NCBI GenBank assembly: GCA_000169995.1
Contig: AAZW01000008.1
Coordinates: 78,983 to 142,982 of the forward strand
DNA length: 64,000 bases
Direction: 5' to 3'
Origin: Vibrionales bacterium SWAT-3
Lineage (GTDB): Bacteria; Pseudomonadota; Gammaproteobacteria; Enterobacterales; Vibrionaceae
The position numbers were made by a program, and so were the translations under genes. Shown here piece after piece: positions 17,710 through 26,755 of the stretch (positions are counted from its first letter, which is position 1; each line of letters starts with the position of its first letter). The notes under the pieces are model-generated. The model did not search any database. It had not been told where the DNA came from and was given only the letters and a program-made list of their open reading frames with translations.

Positions 17710-20070
17710 ATGGCGATTCAAAGGCTCAATACAGAACAACTGTATCAGGTAGCAGAACTCGAAAAGCTACCATGCAAGTCGACCAAAGAACTGGCTCCAA
17801 TTGACGAAATCGTCGGGCAAGAACGTGCGCAAAAAGCCGTTGAGTTCGCGATGTCAATTAAGGAAAAGGGTTACAACATTTATGCGATAGGACGCAATGG
17901 TCTGGGCAAGCGCACCATGATCTTGCGTTATCTCAACCGACACACCCATGAAGTTGAGGAGCTTTTTGACTGGTGTTACATCGCGAATTTCGAAGATATT
18001 CGCACACCTAAGGTATTGAAACTTCCCCGTGGAGTGGGCAGTAGCTTAAAGCAAGATATTGAAAAGCTGATGCGCAAACTCATCAAAGCGATGCCACTCG
18101 CGTTCGACAATGAGATGTACTTCAGCCGGGCTGATCGACTAAAGAACCAGTTAGCAGCCAAGCAACAAGCTGCGCTAGAGGCGATCAGCCAAGAAGCGAA
18201 AAAGAACGGTGTGAATCTGACGATCACCACGCAAGGTGATTACCAGTTTGTGGCGATGAACGGCGATGAGCTTCATACCGAAGAGAGCTTTGATCTGCTG
18301 TCACCTGAAGAGCAAGACCAATTCGATAAAACCATCGATGCACTGGAAGTTGGGCTGCGAACTATTTCTCGTGAACTGACGGAACTTGAAGAGACGTATA
18401 CCGAGAAAATTCAAAAGCTTAATGATGATACGGCGCGAGATGTGATTACGCACTTCATCAAGCAATTGAAGAAGGATTACAGTCAATATCCAGACATTAA
18501 AAAGTATCTAACTGCACTGCGTAAAGACATTGTTGATAACGCTGATATTTTCTTAGAAGAGAGCACTGAGCAGGCTGAAGTCGCGACGGCTTCTTTGGAT
18601 AAGAAAATGCCGCGTCGCTACAAAGTGAACGTGATTGTGAGCCAGAAGGAAGACACTCTACCGATTGTGGTCGAGGAGAATCCGAACTATCACTCTCTGT
18701 TTGGTTATGTAGAAACGGCAACCTTTAAAGGCACTGTATTTACTGATTTCTCATTGATTCGCGCAGGTAGCTTACATCGAGCGAACGGTGGCGTGCTGTT
18801 GATGGACGCGGTAAAAGTGCTAGAGCAACCTTACGTATGGGAAGGCTTGAAACGTGCGCTGCGTTCTCGTCAGTTAAGCTTCACGTCTTTAGAGAAAGAG
18901 GTGACGCTAACGGGAGCGGTGTCGCTCGACCCAGAACCTATTCCTCTGGACGTTAAGATCATCTTGTTTGGTGATTACCGCACATACCAACTGCTGCAAC
19001 ATTACGATGCGGAGTTTGGTGAGCTGTTCCGTGTGACGGCTGATTTTGAAGATGAGATGAAGCGTACTGCTGATTCTGAAATGCATTATGCGCGCTTCAT
19101 TTCGAGCATCGTCCATGACAACAATATGCTCCACTGTGACCGCAAGGCGATTGCTCGTATCATTGAACACAGTTCTCGTCAGGCGGGTGACCAAGGTAAG
19201 CTGTCCCTGCACTCAGCACACATTGCTAATCTGCTTCGTGAATCTAACTATGTGGCGAGAGGCTCGAAGTCGAATCTGATTCGTGCATCGCACGTTGACC
19301 AAGCGTTATCGAACCAACAGATGCGTGTTGGACGACTGCAAGACAGCGTAATGGAAACCTTCACCAACGGCACAACTCTGATTCATGTGGATGGTGAAGC
19401 AGTAGGGCAGGTCAATGCGCTGTCGGTATTAAGCACAACGGATCACATGTTTGGTGCGCCAAACCGAATCACGGCAACCACTGCTTATGGTGACGGTGAG
19501 GTGATTGATATTGAAAGAAACGTAGACCTTGGAGGCAGCATTCACTCGAAAGGGGTGATGATCTTGTCGGCGTATCTCTCTTCTGTGTTTGGTAAGACGG
19601 CTAAAGTCCCGCTTACTACTAACATCACTTTCGAGCAGTCTTATGGTGGCGTTGATGGTGATAGTGCGAGTATGGCGGAGTTCTGTGCCGTTGTATCTGC
19701 ATTTTCTAAACAGCCAAACCGTCAAGACATTGCGATTACTGGCTCAATGAACCAGTTCGGTGAGTCTCAGCCAATTGGTGGTGTGAACGAGAAGATTGAA
19801 GGCTTCTTTGATGTATGTGAAATCAAAGGTCGTTCTAATGAGCAAGGGGTTATCATCCCGCGCTCTAATGTTCATAACCTGATGCTGCGCAGTGACATCG
19901 TTAAAGCGGTGGAAAAGGGTGAGTTTAATATCTGGGCGATTGATCATGTGACAGAGGCGATTGAGCTGTTCACGGGTAAAGCCGCTGGCGAACCGAGTGA
20001 TGAGGGAAGCTACCCAATCGATACTATCTTTGGTATCGCTCAGGCTAAACTCAACGCACTGCGTAAATAG
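17710..20070 (+). CDS. Lon-like ATP-dependent protease (YcbZ/LonB-like type)
   Basis: A 786-aa AAA+ protease of the type annotated in Vibrio as a Lon protease family protein. An N-terminal P-loop-like GRNGLGKRT lies near residue 58. A central helical region follows, then ATPase elements (LLMDAV, DVKIILFGD) and a C-terminal Lon proteolytic domain. The catalytic dyad is S652 in GDSAS and K695 in GGVNEKIEG. There is no transmembrane segment, so it acts in the cytoplasm. Its substrates are not known from sequence. It is divergent from the Fur-box operon and ends in a strong terminator. The GTG two codons upstream is rejected as start because of the ribosome binding site position. Confidence 0.93.
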   Translation: MAIQRLNTEQLYQVAELEKLPCKSTKELAPIDEIVGQERAQKAVEFAMSIKEKGYNIYAIGRNGLGKRTMILRYLNRHTHEVEELFDWCYIANFEDIRTPKVLKLPRGVGSSLKQDIEKLMRKLIKAMPLAFDNEMYFSRADRLKNQLAAKQQAALEAISQEAKKNGVNLTITTQGDYQFVAMNGDELHTEESFDLLSPEEQDQFDKTIDALEVGLRTISRELTELEETYTEKIQKLNDDTARDVITHFIKQLKKDYSQYPDIKKYLTALRKDIVDNADIFLEESTEQAEVATASLDKKMPRRYKVNVIVSQKEDTLPIVVEENPNYHSLFGYVETATFKGTVFTDFSLIRAGSLHRANGGVLLMDAVKVLEQPYVWEGLKRALRSRQLSFTSLEKEVTLTGAVSLDPEPIPLDVKIILFGDYRTYQLLQHYDAEFGELFRVTADFEDEMKRTADSEMHYARFISSIVHDNNMLHCDRKAIARIIEHSSRQAGDQGKLSLHSAHIANLLRESNYVARGSKSNLIRASHVDQALSNQQMRVGRLQDSVMETFTNGTTLIHVDGEAVGQVNALSVLSTTDHMFGAPNRITATTAYGDGEVIDIERNVDLGGSIHSKGVMILSAYLSSVFGKTAKVPLTTNITFEQSYGGVDGDSASMAEFCAVVSAFSKQPNRQDIAITGSMNQFGESQPIGGVNEKIEGFFDVCEIKGRSNEQGVIIPRSNVHNLMLRSDIVKAVEKGEFNIWAIDHVTEAIELFTGKAAGEPSDEGSYPIDTIFGIAQAKLNALRK

Positions 20071-20116
20071 CTTAGCGCTTTAATTAGATTAGCTAAATAA
20101 CCGTTAACCTTAAACG

Positions 20117-20152
20117 AAACAGCCATCGATATTATCGATGGCTGTTTTTTTT
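20117..20152 (+). terminator. Rho-independent terminator of the Lon-like gene
   Basis: A perfect 14-bp stem (20117-20130 with 20134-20147, core AGCCATCGAT/ATCGATGGCT) with a 3-base loop runs into a T-run ending at 20152. It lies between the convergent Lon-like and PilZ genes. Confidence 0.92.
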
Positions 20153-20173
20153 GATTCTTACAATCTCTAGCGC

Positions 20174-20920
20174 TTAAGCGTTACGCAAACGAAGTTTGGT
20201 GCCGTCGAACTTCAGCTTACTGAGCAGGTTTTTGGCATTGGCCTTACCGATATCATCAAATTCGACACCATAACGCGCATAGTGCGTTGATCTTTGCAGA
20301 TTACACACAATCCCTCGAAGTGGCGGAATCAGCGGACCATTGTAGTTCTCGGGCGTAAGTTCGATAGAGACTCGGTCGGCAACTTGAATTGGACGAGAGG
20401 TTGGCGATGTGACAAAGCGACAGCCACTCTTCGAGAGGTCTCTAATCTCGCAGTTCATGCGTTGATCATCAAAGATCACGCGAGAGCTTAGGTTCACTTC
20501 ATAACGCGTTTCTTTACGCAGTTGCGTGACTTGCATGGTACTTGGCGTGGAAAGCACGATGATAGGAAAGGGTTCGCCAATGGTGTGGTGAATCTGAGAT
20601 CTAAAATGGATCAGAGCACCTTCGCCTCGCAAAGAGTAGGCACGAGCCGTCATCCAAAAGCCTTCCTGAAAGAAAAAGCGCAGGTCATCACTAGAGACTT
20701 CCGGTACCTCAATTAGGATACAGTTATCACTGTGAGTGCCGATAAATTTGGTGGTAGCGAGAAACTTGGTGCCAACAGGTGTCGATACATTTAATGTCAG
20801 CTCACTGCCATGCTCAATCATAGCCAGCGCATCGGTGCTATTAATAGTGGTGACGGTTCGATTTCGAGGGTCTTGCAGTGCCTGATTATGCTCCAAAGGC
20901 TTCTTCAGTGGTGCGTTCAT
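20174..20920 (-). CDS. PilZ-domain cyclic-di-GMP-binding protein
   Basis: A 248-aa soluble protein with a YcgR-like N-terminal domain (about residues 30-120) and a C-terminal PilZ domain (about 125-240). The c-di-GMP motifs are visible: RKETRYEV (RxxxR type) and DLSKSGCRF (D/NxSxxG). It is expected to sense c-di-GMP and alter motility or surface behaviour through a partner; the partner is unknown. I take the ATG at 20920 as the start because GGAG lies 8 bases upstream of it. An in-frame ATG 24 bp upstream lacks such a site. It is convergent with the Lon-like gene. Confidence 0.9.
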   Translation of the reverse strand: MNAPLKKPLEHNQALQDPRNRTVTTINSTDALAMIEHGSELTLNVSTPVGTKFLATTKFIGTHSDNCILIEVPEVSSDDLRFFFQEGFWMTARAYSLRGEGALIHFRSQIHHTIGEPFPIIVLSTPSTMQVTQLRKETRYEVNLSSRVIFDDQRMNCEIRDLSKSGCRFVTSPTSRPIQVADRVSIELTPENYNGPLIPPLRGIVCNLQRSTHYARYGVEFDDIGKANAKNLLSKLKFDGTKLRLRNA

Positions 20921-21192
20921 TATAGGTTCTCCATGTGCCAACATGCGTCTGTTAGATATTGATAACTTGCTAACAAGGGGTTATTACGTGCTAGATTTAG
21001 TAGGCGTACTAACGCAATTTATAGAGTGCTTTTAATTGGTTTGAATTTTATTTATAACCACACGCTATAATAATATTTTCTTTGATTGTAAGTACTTAGT
21101 TTTATTTATATGCACTTGCGTTAGTCTATTACAAGGAATTCATACTTCAAACTTTAATTGTTTGTCGTATCCATTATTTGCAGGAGTTGAGA

Positions 21193-21477
21193 ATGCAGGC
21201 AGTTAAATGGGATCAAGATGCGAACCAGATCACGGTTGGGTTAGAACCAGATCAGTTTGCGGTAGTTAAGTATAAAAAGGATGGCGATGTACTGCATATC
21301 ACCTCAACTCGAATCCCTGATGAACTGCAAGGTAAGGGCTTTGGTAAGGTGATGATGGAGTCGGTACTCCCTGAAATTGAGCGTGCGGGTTACACAATTG
21401 TCCCGGTATGCAGTTATGTTGTTCATTACATGAATAGACAGCCACAATGGTCACATCTTTTAGCCGATAAAGCGTAG
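21193..21477 (+). CDS. Small GNAT-type N-acetyltransferase (YjdJ-like)
   Basis: A 94-aa single-domain protein of the short Gcn5-related acetyltransferase group. The acetyl-CoA-binding loop is LQGKGFGKVMMESVL, a variant of the Q/R-x-x-G-x-G/A motif. PVCSYVVHYMNRQPQW near the C-terminus matches the conserved CSYV...Y...HPE-type ending of the family. The start is the ATG at 21193, preceded by AGGAG; the upstream TTG is not used. The kinase-like gene follows after 11 bp, so the two are probably co-transcribed. The substrate is unknown. Confidence 0.85.
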   Translation: MQAVKWDQDANQITVGLEPDQFAVVKYKKDGDVLHITSTRIPDELQGKGFGKVMMESVLPEIERAGYTIVPVCSYVVHYMNRQPQWSHLLADKA

Positions 21478-21488
21478 CAACGAGTTAT

Positions 21489-22607
21489 ATGTCTCAATCA
21501 ATACCTTCAAAACAGTCTGTCGAATCCGATGTTAATCCCAGTCAGCAACCTCCTGAGCTTTATCAAAAAATAGCCACGTCACTCGGTTGTCATCAAGGGT
21601 TCGATATTCACGTGATTCAACGCTTGTGGGGTGGGTATGGCGAGTTAGTACGCTTAGCCTTCACAGATAGTAGTGATGCTGGATTCAACAGCGTTATCGT
21701 TAAACATGTCGCGTTGCCAGATAAAACTGAACACCCGAAAGGATGGAACACTAAGCTGTCTCATCAGCGTAAAGTGCATTCCTATCAAGTAGAGACAGCG
21801 TGGTATCAATCGTTCACTCAACAATGGGATGAGCGCTGCCCCGTGCCTGTGGGTTTGCAATGTGAATTAGCAGACAACGAATGGCTTATCGTGATGCAAG
21901 ACTTAGCCGATAGCGGTTTCCCATTAACCTCTCAGTTTGATGTACTGGCCGTTTCTGATGAACCAACTTCAGGCGAGCAGCATCATGCTTATACCTCTGT
22001 TGAGGTCAAACAGCGAAATGCTTGCTTAAAATGGTTGGCTAACTTTCACGCAAAACACATCAATGTCAGTCAAGATCAGTCGGCATCATGGTGGTCAGTC
22101 GGTACTTATTGGCATTTAGACACACGTCCTGATGAGCTAAGTGCTTTGGTGGATTTACCTTTGAAACAACAAGCGCAACGTATCGATCGTCTATTGAAAG
22201 AGTGCCCGTATCCCACCTTAGTGCACGGCGATGCTAAGCTCGCAAACTTTTGCTTTGATCCTGAAAGTGAAAACGCGGCCGCAGTCGATTTTCAATACGT
22301 TGGTCATGGTCGTGCAATGAAAGACGTTGCCTTGTTCATGAGCAGCGCGATTAGGCCTCGAGATTGCCAACAGTATGAAAATGAGGTGTTAGATACTTAT
22401 TTCCAGCACTTGAAAGAGGCGCTTGCACACTATCAACCACAGCTCTCATTTGAAGACGTCGAACGCGCATGGCGACCACTGTTTTATGTTGCGTGGGCTG
22501 ATTTCCAACGTTTCGTAAAAGGTTGGAGCCCAGAGCATTGGAAGATCAATCCTTATACTGAACAGCTGACCCAAACGGTCATCCAACAGTTAGAGAGAGC
22601 TGAGTAA
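21489..22607 (+). CDS. Phosphotransferase of the APH/CHK (ecdysteroid-kinase-like) fold
   Basis: A 372-aa soluble protein with the aminoglycoside-phosphotransferase-like kinase fold. The catalytic loop is LVHGDAKLANFCFD (Brenner-type HGDxxxxN) and the metal-binding motif is VDFQYVGHG (DFQ in place of DFG). The N-terminal lobe has GGYGELVRLAF and the probable ATP-binding lysine in VIVKHV. Such proteins phosphorylate small molecules such as choline-like compounds or sugars; the substrate cannot be told here. It is 11 bp downstream of the GNAT gene. A terminator lies 25 bp after its stop. Confidence 0.85.
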   Translation: MSQSIPSKQSVESDVNPSQQPPELYQKIATSLGCHQGFDIHVIQRLWGGYGELVRLAFTDSSDAGFNSVIVKHVALPDKTEHPKGWNTKLSHQRKVHSYQVETAWYQSFTQQWDERCPVPVGLQCELADNEWLIVMQDLADSGFPLTSQFDVLAVSDEPTSGEQHHAYTSVEVKQRNACLKWLANFHAKHINVSQDQSASWWSVGTYWHLDTRPDELSALVDLPLKQQAQRIDRLLKECPYPTLVHGDAKLANFCFDPESENAAAVDFQYVGHGRAMKDVALFMSSAIRPRDCQQYENEVLDTYFQHLKEALAHYQPQLSFEDVERAWRPLFYVAWADFQRFVKGWSPEHWKINPYTEQLTQTVIQQLERAE

Positions 22608-22632
22608 CAGGCTTATCATCAATGGATCAAAC

Positions 22633-22663
22633 AAAAACGCCCAATCATTGATTGGGCGTTTTT
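22633..22663. terminator. Bidirectional terminator between the kinase-like gene and dsbD
   Basis: A perfect 13-bp inverted repeat AAAAACGCCCAAT / ATTGGGCGTTTTT with a 5-base loop. The A-run and T-run on the two sides let it serve both convergent genes. Confidence 0.93.
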
Positions 22664-22680
22664 GATCATTGAGCGACAGT

Positions 22681-24477
22681 CTAATTTGTTTGGCTGTCTG
22701 GCTCCGTTGTGCGGGCAGCTACAAGCTGATTGGCAAGTTTGAGCTTACTGTTAAAGCCTGCTTTGTCGATATCCCCCATGACTCGCGCCGGTTCTAACTC
22801 TCCGTTAGCGGGTGAGTAAAAGAAAATAGCTGGTGGGCCAAACACATTCTTATTGTTGAGCCATGCCATTTGTTCTGGCGAGCTTTCTGTCACATCCAGT
22901 TTTATGGTCTGCCACTCTTTGAGTTTTTGGATGATTTGTTGATCGTTAAACACGTTTTTCTCAATCACTTTACAAGAGACACACCAGTCAGCATAAAGGT
23001 CCACTAGCACCTTTTGATCAGCATTGGCTGCAGCTTGTAATTGTTGCTCTAAGTGAGTGACTGAATCGGTTTTCTCAAAAGACGTGATGGCCATAGGTTG
23101 TGCGGACTCTCGGTTCGCAAGTGGGTTGAGAGGATCGGAATTTCCTAAGAAAAAACCTACAAACAGAATTAGGCCATAGCTCAGTGGCAATAGCGCAGAA
23201 AACTTGCGAGTACGAGCCCAGCCTGGTTGTGCCGCTTCTAGCGCGCCGAAGTGCACACCCGTACCAATAGCAAGGAGCGCCCACAAAATCATAATGAATG
23301 ATGGGTCAACGAAGCGGCTTAACAAGACGATAGCCACCGCGAGTAGCAGTACGCCAAATACTTGCTTAACCGATACCATCCACGCGCCACTTCTTAACAG
23401 TAAGCGTCCGCCGCTAGCACCAATCGCGATAAGCGGAACACCCATGCCCAGAGCCATGACAAACAGGGTAGCACCGCCAAACATCCAGTCTTGAGTGGTG
23501 GATACATAAAGCAATGCACCTGCTAATGGCGCACTCACACAAGGCGAAACCACTAGTGCAGATATCGCGCCCATCGCGAACACACTAGCAATTTTACCGC
23601 CACCTAATTTGTCTGAACCACTGTTGAGTTTCTGCTGTAGTGCGGCAGGGAGTTGAAGTTCATAGAAACCGAACATAGCTAACGCCAATAAAACGAACAC
23701 GGCGGCAAAAGTGCTGAGCAGCCAAGGTTGTTGCATCGCTGCTTGTAAATTGATGCCTTTTGCTAATGTGGTGACCAGAATTCCCGTCATGGCATAGCTG
23801 GTCGCCATACCCAGAACGTATGAGCTTGAAAGCGCTACACCTTTCTTGCCTGTCATTGCTTTTTCACCACCTATGATGCTGGCTAAGATAGGAATCATAG
23901 GCAGCACGCACGGCGTGAGAGATAGGCCTAAGCCAAGCAAGAAGAAGACAAGCAGTGCCTGCAACTTACCTGCTTGAGAGAGAAACGATGACAAGCCATT
24001 GGTATCGTCACTGATCTTACCTAGCGTTTGAACCAGAGAATTTGATGGCTTCTCAGTAGCGACTTCTGCTAGAGCCTTGAGCGTAGGTAAATCCAGCACT
24101 AGTTTTTGTGGCAGGTAGCAAAGCCCTTTGTCTGCACAGCCTTGATAGCGGACGGTGAGCTTGCCACTTCCGGTGTAAGGCACGGTAACGGTAAGTGGAT
24201 CGTGAAATACCACTACATTGCCGAAGTTAGGGTCTTGTTTTTCTTCACCTGGCAGCGAGTACTGAGGAGCTAATGTCGATAATGAGGACTCTTCTTTAAA
24301 CGAGAAGCGAGATTGGTAAAGATAGTACCCCGGGTGTGTATCAAAGCGGATAACCGCACCTTGGTCTGTGGCTTCCCATGTAACCGGGAAGGCTTCTTCA
24401 ACCGGAAGAAACTCGCTGTCTTGAGCATGTAAAAAGCTGCTAAACAATAGAATTAACGTGAGTAGGTAGTTTTTCAT
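22681..24477 (-). CDS. dsbD: Thiol:disulfide interchange protein DsbD
   Basis: DsbD carries electrons from cytoplasmic thioredoxin across the inner membrane to periplasmic thiol proteins. The signal peptide MKNYLLTLILLFSSFLHA is followed by the periplasmic alpha domain with its cysteine pair (CADKGLC). A membrane domain of eight helices contains TPCVLPMIP and VVSPCVSAPL. The C-terminal thioredoxin-like gamma domain has the WCVSC active site. The length of 598 aa is normal and all six expected cysteines are present. It is the last gene of the operon and its start overlaps the ApbE-like stop by 4 bp (ATGA). It probably supplies reducing power to the thioredoxin encoded first in this operon. Confidence 0.95.
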   Translation of the reverse strand: MKNYLLTLILLFSSFLHAQDSEFLPVEEAFPVTWEATDQGAVIRFDTHPGYYLYQSRFSFKEESSLSTLAPQYSLPGEEKQDPNFGNVVVFHDPLTVTVPYTGSGKLTVRYQGCADKGLCYLPQKLVLDLPTLKALAEVATEKPSNSLVQTLGKISDDTNGLSSFLSQAGKLQALLVFFLLGLGLSLTPCVLPMIPILASIIGGEKAMTGKKGVALSSSYVLGMATSYAMTGILVTTLAKGINLQAAMQQPWLLSTFAAVFVLLALAMFGFYELQLPAALQQKLNSGSDKLGGGKIASVFAMGAISALVVSPCVSAPLAGALLYVSTTQDWMFGGATLFVMALGMGVPLIAIGASGGRLLLRSGAWMVSVKQVFGVLLLAVAIVLLSRFVDPSFIMILWALLAIGTGVHFGALEAAQPGWARTRKFSALLPLSYGLILFVGFFLGNSDPLNPLANRESAQPMAITSFEKTDSVTHLEQQLQAAANADQKVLVDLYADWCVSCKVIEKNVFNDQQIIQKLKEWQTIKLDVTESSPEQMAWLNNKNVFGPPAIFFYSPANGELEPARVMGDIDKAGFNSKLKLANQLVAARTTEPDSQTN

Positions 24478-25451
24478 GAATGCAAAAACTCCGTGCTTTG
24501 GTGAATGTGTAATTGATCGTCGATGTAAATAACGGCGCTCTCTTCTGGTACTGAAATGTTCGGGTTGAGCGTCAAGGAAGTGCTAAGTACACCCGCTTCC
24601 AAAGTGGAGGAAGCTATTGCCGTAACAGACAAGATCTTCTTTTCTACGTCTTGTTTCGACAAAATATGAGACGTGGTTTTATCGCCGAACTGCATCTGAC
24701 GTTCACTGTGGGCTGATGTGGTCAGCGCCGCGTCGGTAATCGGAACGGCAAAAAAAGGTGTCTTGTTGTCTCTTGGATCTAGAACTGCAATATTGAATGG
24801 TGACCCATCTGGCTTTGTACCTAATGCATAGATATCGCCGCCAAAATTTACCAACATTGAAGTTGCACCAAGTCGCTTACCTATTTTTACTGCTTGATCG
24901 ACCGCGTACTCTTTGATGACGCCACCAAAATCGAAGCGAGTGCGTGGGTCAGGGATGTGTAGCCTTGTCCTTTTTCGATCGATAGCCCTTTGTCGTTCGA
25001 CTGTTCCTTGTAGAGCGACCGTCTCTTCTAGACCAATTGCCCCTTTTAGCTCCCATGCCTGCTTGCCCAGCGCGGAAGAGAGGGCTTGAAAGGCATGGCT
25101 GTGTGACATCTTCGGTTTCTGCTGTAAAAGATGTTTGATACTGCCAACGGTGGTATCAAACGTGTCGAATGTCAGTTGGCTTAATCGGTCGAGATGCTCA
25201 AAAACTTCCGCAGACTCTGAATCGAGTTCGACTTCATTGGCTGTACGCTGATTAATATGTCGTGTTAGCCATGAATCATCGCTGTAGAAGTTATATTTGT
25301 CTTCTAAGCGGTGTGTGTTCTGCTCTATCTCATCAGCGATGTCTTTTGCGCACGCCTTTGGGAAGTGGGTCAAATCAAGCGATAAGATTTGCACTTCGCA
25401 AGGTACTGTCATGGCATGAAAGCGATGGACAAAGGGCAGCTTAGAATTCAT
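24474..25451 (-). CDS. ApbE-like FAD:protein FMN transferase
   Basis: A 325-aa protein of the ApbE family, which attaches FMN through a phosphoester to Ser/Thr of target proteins. Family motifs are FDFGGVIKEYAVD (usual DxGGxxKGxAVD), LVNFGGDIYALG, and LTTSAHSERQ in place of the usual TSGxYxR. I choose the ATG at 25451, which has GGAG 7 bases upstream and overlaps the DUF3570 stop by 11 bp. From this start there is no signal peptide or lipobox, although classical ApbE is an exported lipoprotein, so it may act in the cytoplasm. The central segment (about residues 140-165) looks like an insertion rich in Arg/Glu. No classical flavinylation target is encoded nearby. Confidence 0.85.
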   Translation of the reverse strand: MNSKLPFVHRFHAMTVPCEVQILSLDLTHFPKACAKDIADEIEQNTHRLEDKYNFYSDDSWLTRHINQRTANEVELDSESAEVFEHLDRLSQLTFDTFDTTVGSIKHLLQQKPKMSHSHAFQALSSALGKQAWELKGAIGLEETVALQGTVERQRAIDRKRTRLHIPDPRTRFDFGGVIKEYAVDQAVKIGKRLGATSMLVNFGGDIYALGTKPDGSPFNIAVLDPRDNKTPFFAVPITDAALTTSAHSERQMQFGDKTTSHILSKQDVEKKILSVTAIASSTLEAGVLSTSLTLNPNISVPEESAVIYIDDQLHIHQSTEFLHS

Positions 25452-26667
25452 AAGTTGCTCCAACCGCCCACCACTGCGCTTCAAATCCGTTGCTCTGTTC
25501 GTAGTAAGCCGCCAGCGCATTTAAACGCACGGTTTTATGGACCTTAACGCTCGCGCCTAGCTCATAAGCATTCGCGGTGAAGTTACCTAGGCGAAGGTCC
25601 GAAGTCGCGTAACCTGTCGAAGCAAAAGAAGGATCTGCGCTGCTCGGATCGCGATAGAAATCTGCCGCATCTTGCGTATACCAGAAATAACCTGGCGCTA
25701 GGGTTAGCCACTCACTGACACGCCAAGATAATTTTCCGCCTATTTGATGAGACATTACCCCCCAGTCATCCATGAACCATTTGTAACGTGGTCGGATTTT
25801 GATGCTATCGGACAGCGAGTAGAAGGCCTGAAGGTTAATACCGCCAGACAGTCGGGTATCTGGTCTAGAGTCTTGCCCCAAGAACACTTCGTCATCATCG
25901 ATTTTGCCATCGTCATTAATGTCGACTTCGCGAAGAACCGTCAAATAGTGGTTGCTCAAGTAACCGCTACGGTAGCCAGCATAAGCGGTAAAAATGCTGT
26001 ACAGATTTGGTGTAAAGGTTTGAGATAACCCCGCTTCTAAGCTGCCAGTGAAGATGTCTTCCCAGCTCTGGCTATTAGAAGAGCCAATAACGTATTTGCC
26101 AAATGCCTGAGTTTGGTCGAAAAGAGCAGAGCCCCCCAAGCTGTACGAACGGTTTTTAGCGCTATCAGCATAAATCAAACCTTTACCATTGATACCAATG
26201 CTCTCGTAGTCTTCTTCTTGAGATATATTGCCACCAAAGGTCCATTCATTACGCAGTCTGTCACGGTAGGTGGCACTCAAGCTGAGTGCTTTTCTTGTGT
26301 CTTCTAGGCCGACTTTCTGGACCTCATAACTGTCTCGGTGAGGATCGTAACCTGCACGGATGACCTCGTTAGTTTTGTCTTGAGCTTGCTGAGTTTTCAG
26401 GGCGCGATTTATTTTGTCGGCATCCGAGGCTGGAGGCGTCGTAGGGCCCCATGCTGGAGAAGCACCTGAAACACTGTCGTAGCTTATTTCTGCGTTTAGG
26501 GTCCAATCTAAGCCGATACTTTTTTCAATCGAAACCATGGTGTCCTTGGCTGAAACTCTGTCGTCATACTCTTCATAGTTAAGGTAATGCACAGAGACAT
26601 GATCTTCAGCTAATGCCACATTAGCCACTGCCGCTGCACTGAGCAGCGTAATTGGTAGTTTTTTCAT
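25441..26667 (-). CDS. DUF3570 outer-membrane beta-barrel protein
   Basis: A 408-aa exported protein. The signal peptide is MKKLPITLLSAAAVANVALA. The mature part is a string of alternating strands with aromatic ends and finishes in WWAVGATYEF, the C-terminal Phe expected of an outer-membrane barrel. The sequence matches the type annotated as DUF3570. One loop holds DINDDGKIDDDE, a good EF-hand-type calcium loop. It lies between the DUF4266 gene (88 bp) and the ApbE-like gene (11-bp overlap). DUF3570 genes are repeatedly found with DUF4266 and ApbE genes. A function in export of, or display with, the DUF4266 product is an inference. Confidence 0.85.
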   Translation of the reverse strand: MKKLPITLLSAAAVANVALAEDHVSVHYLNYEEYDDRVSAKDTMVSIEKSIGLDWTLNAEISYDSVSGASPAWGPTTPPASDADKINRALKTQQAQDKTNEVIRAGYDPHRDSYEVQKVGLEDTRKALSLSATYRDRLRNEWTFGGNISQEEDYESIGINGKGLIYADSAKNRSYSLGGSALFDQTQAFGKYVIGSSNSQSWEDIFTGSLEAGLSQTFTPNLYSIFTAYAGYRSGYLSNHYLTVLREVDINDDGKIDDDEVFLGQDSRPDTRLSGGINLQAFYSLSDSIKIRPRYKWFMDDWGVMSHQIGGKLSWRVSEWLTLAPGYFWYTQDAADFYRDPSSADPSFASTGYATSDLRLGNFTANAYELGASVKVHKTVRLNALAAYYEQSNGFEAQWWAVGATYEF

Positions 26668-26755
26668 TTTGTTCTTATTTTGTTTTTGAAGTACTGAATA
26701 TTTTTTTATTGATTGAGTGTTTTTGTCGATTGAGTTTATTGGATCGATTTAATGG

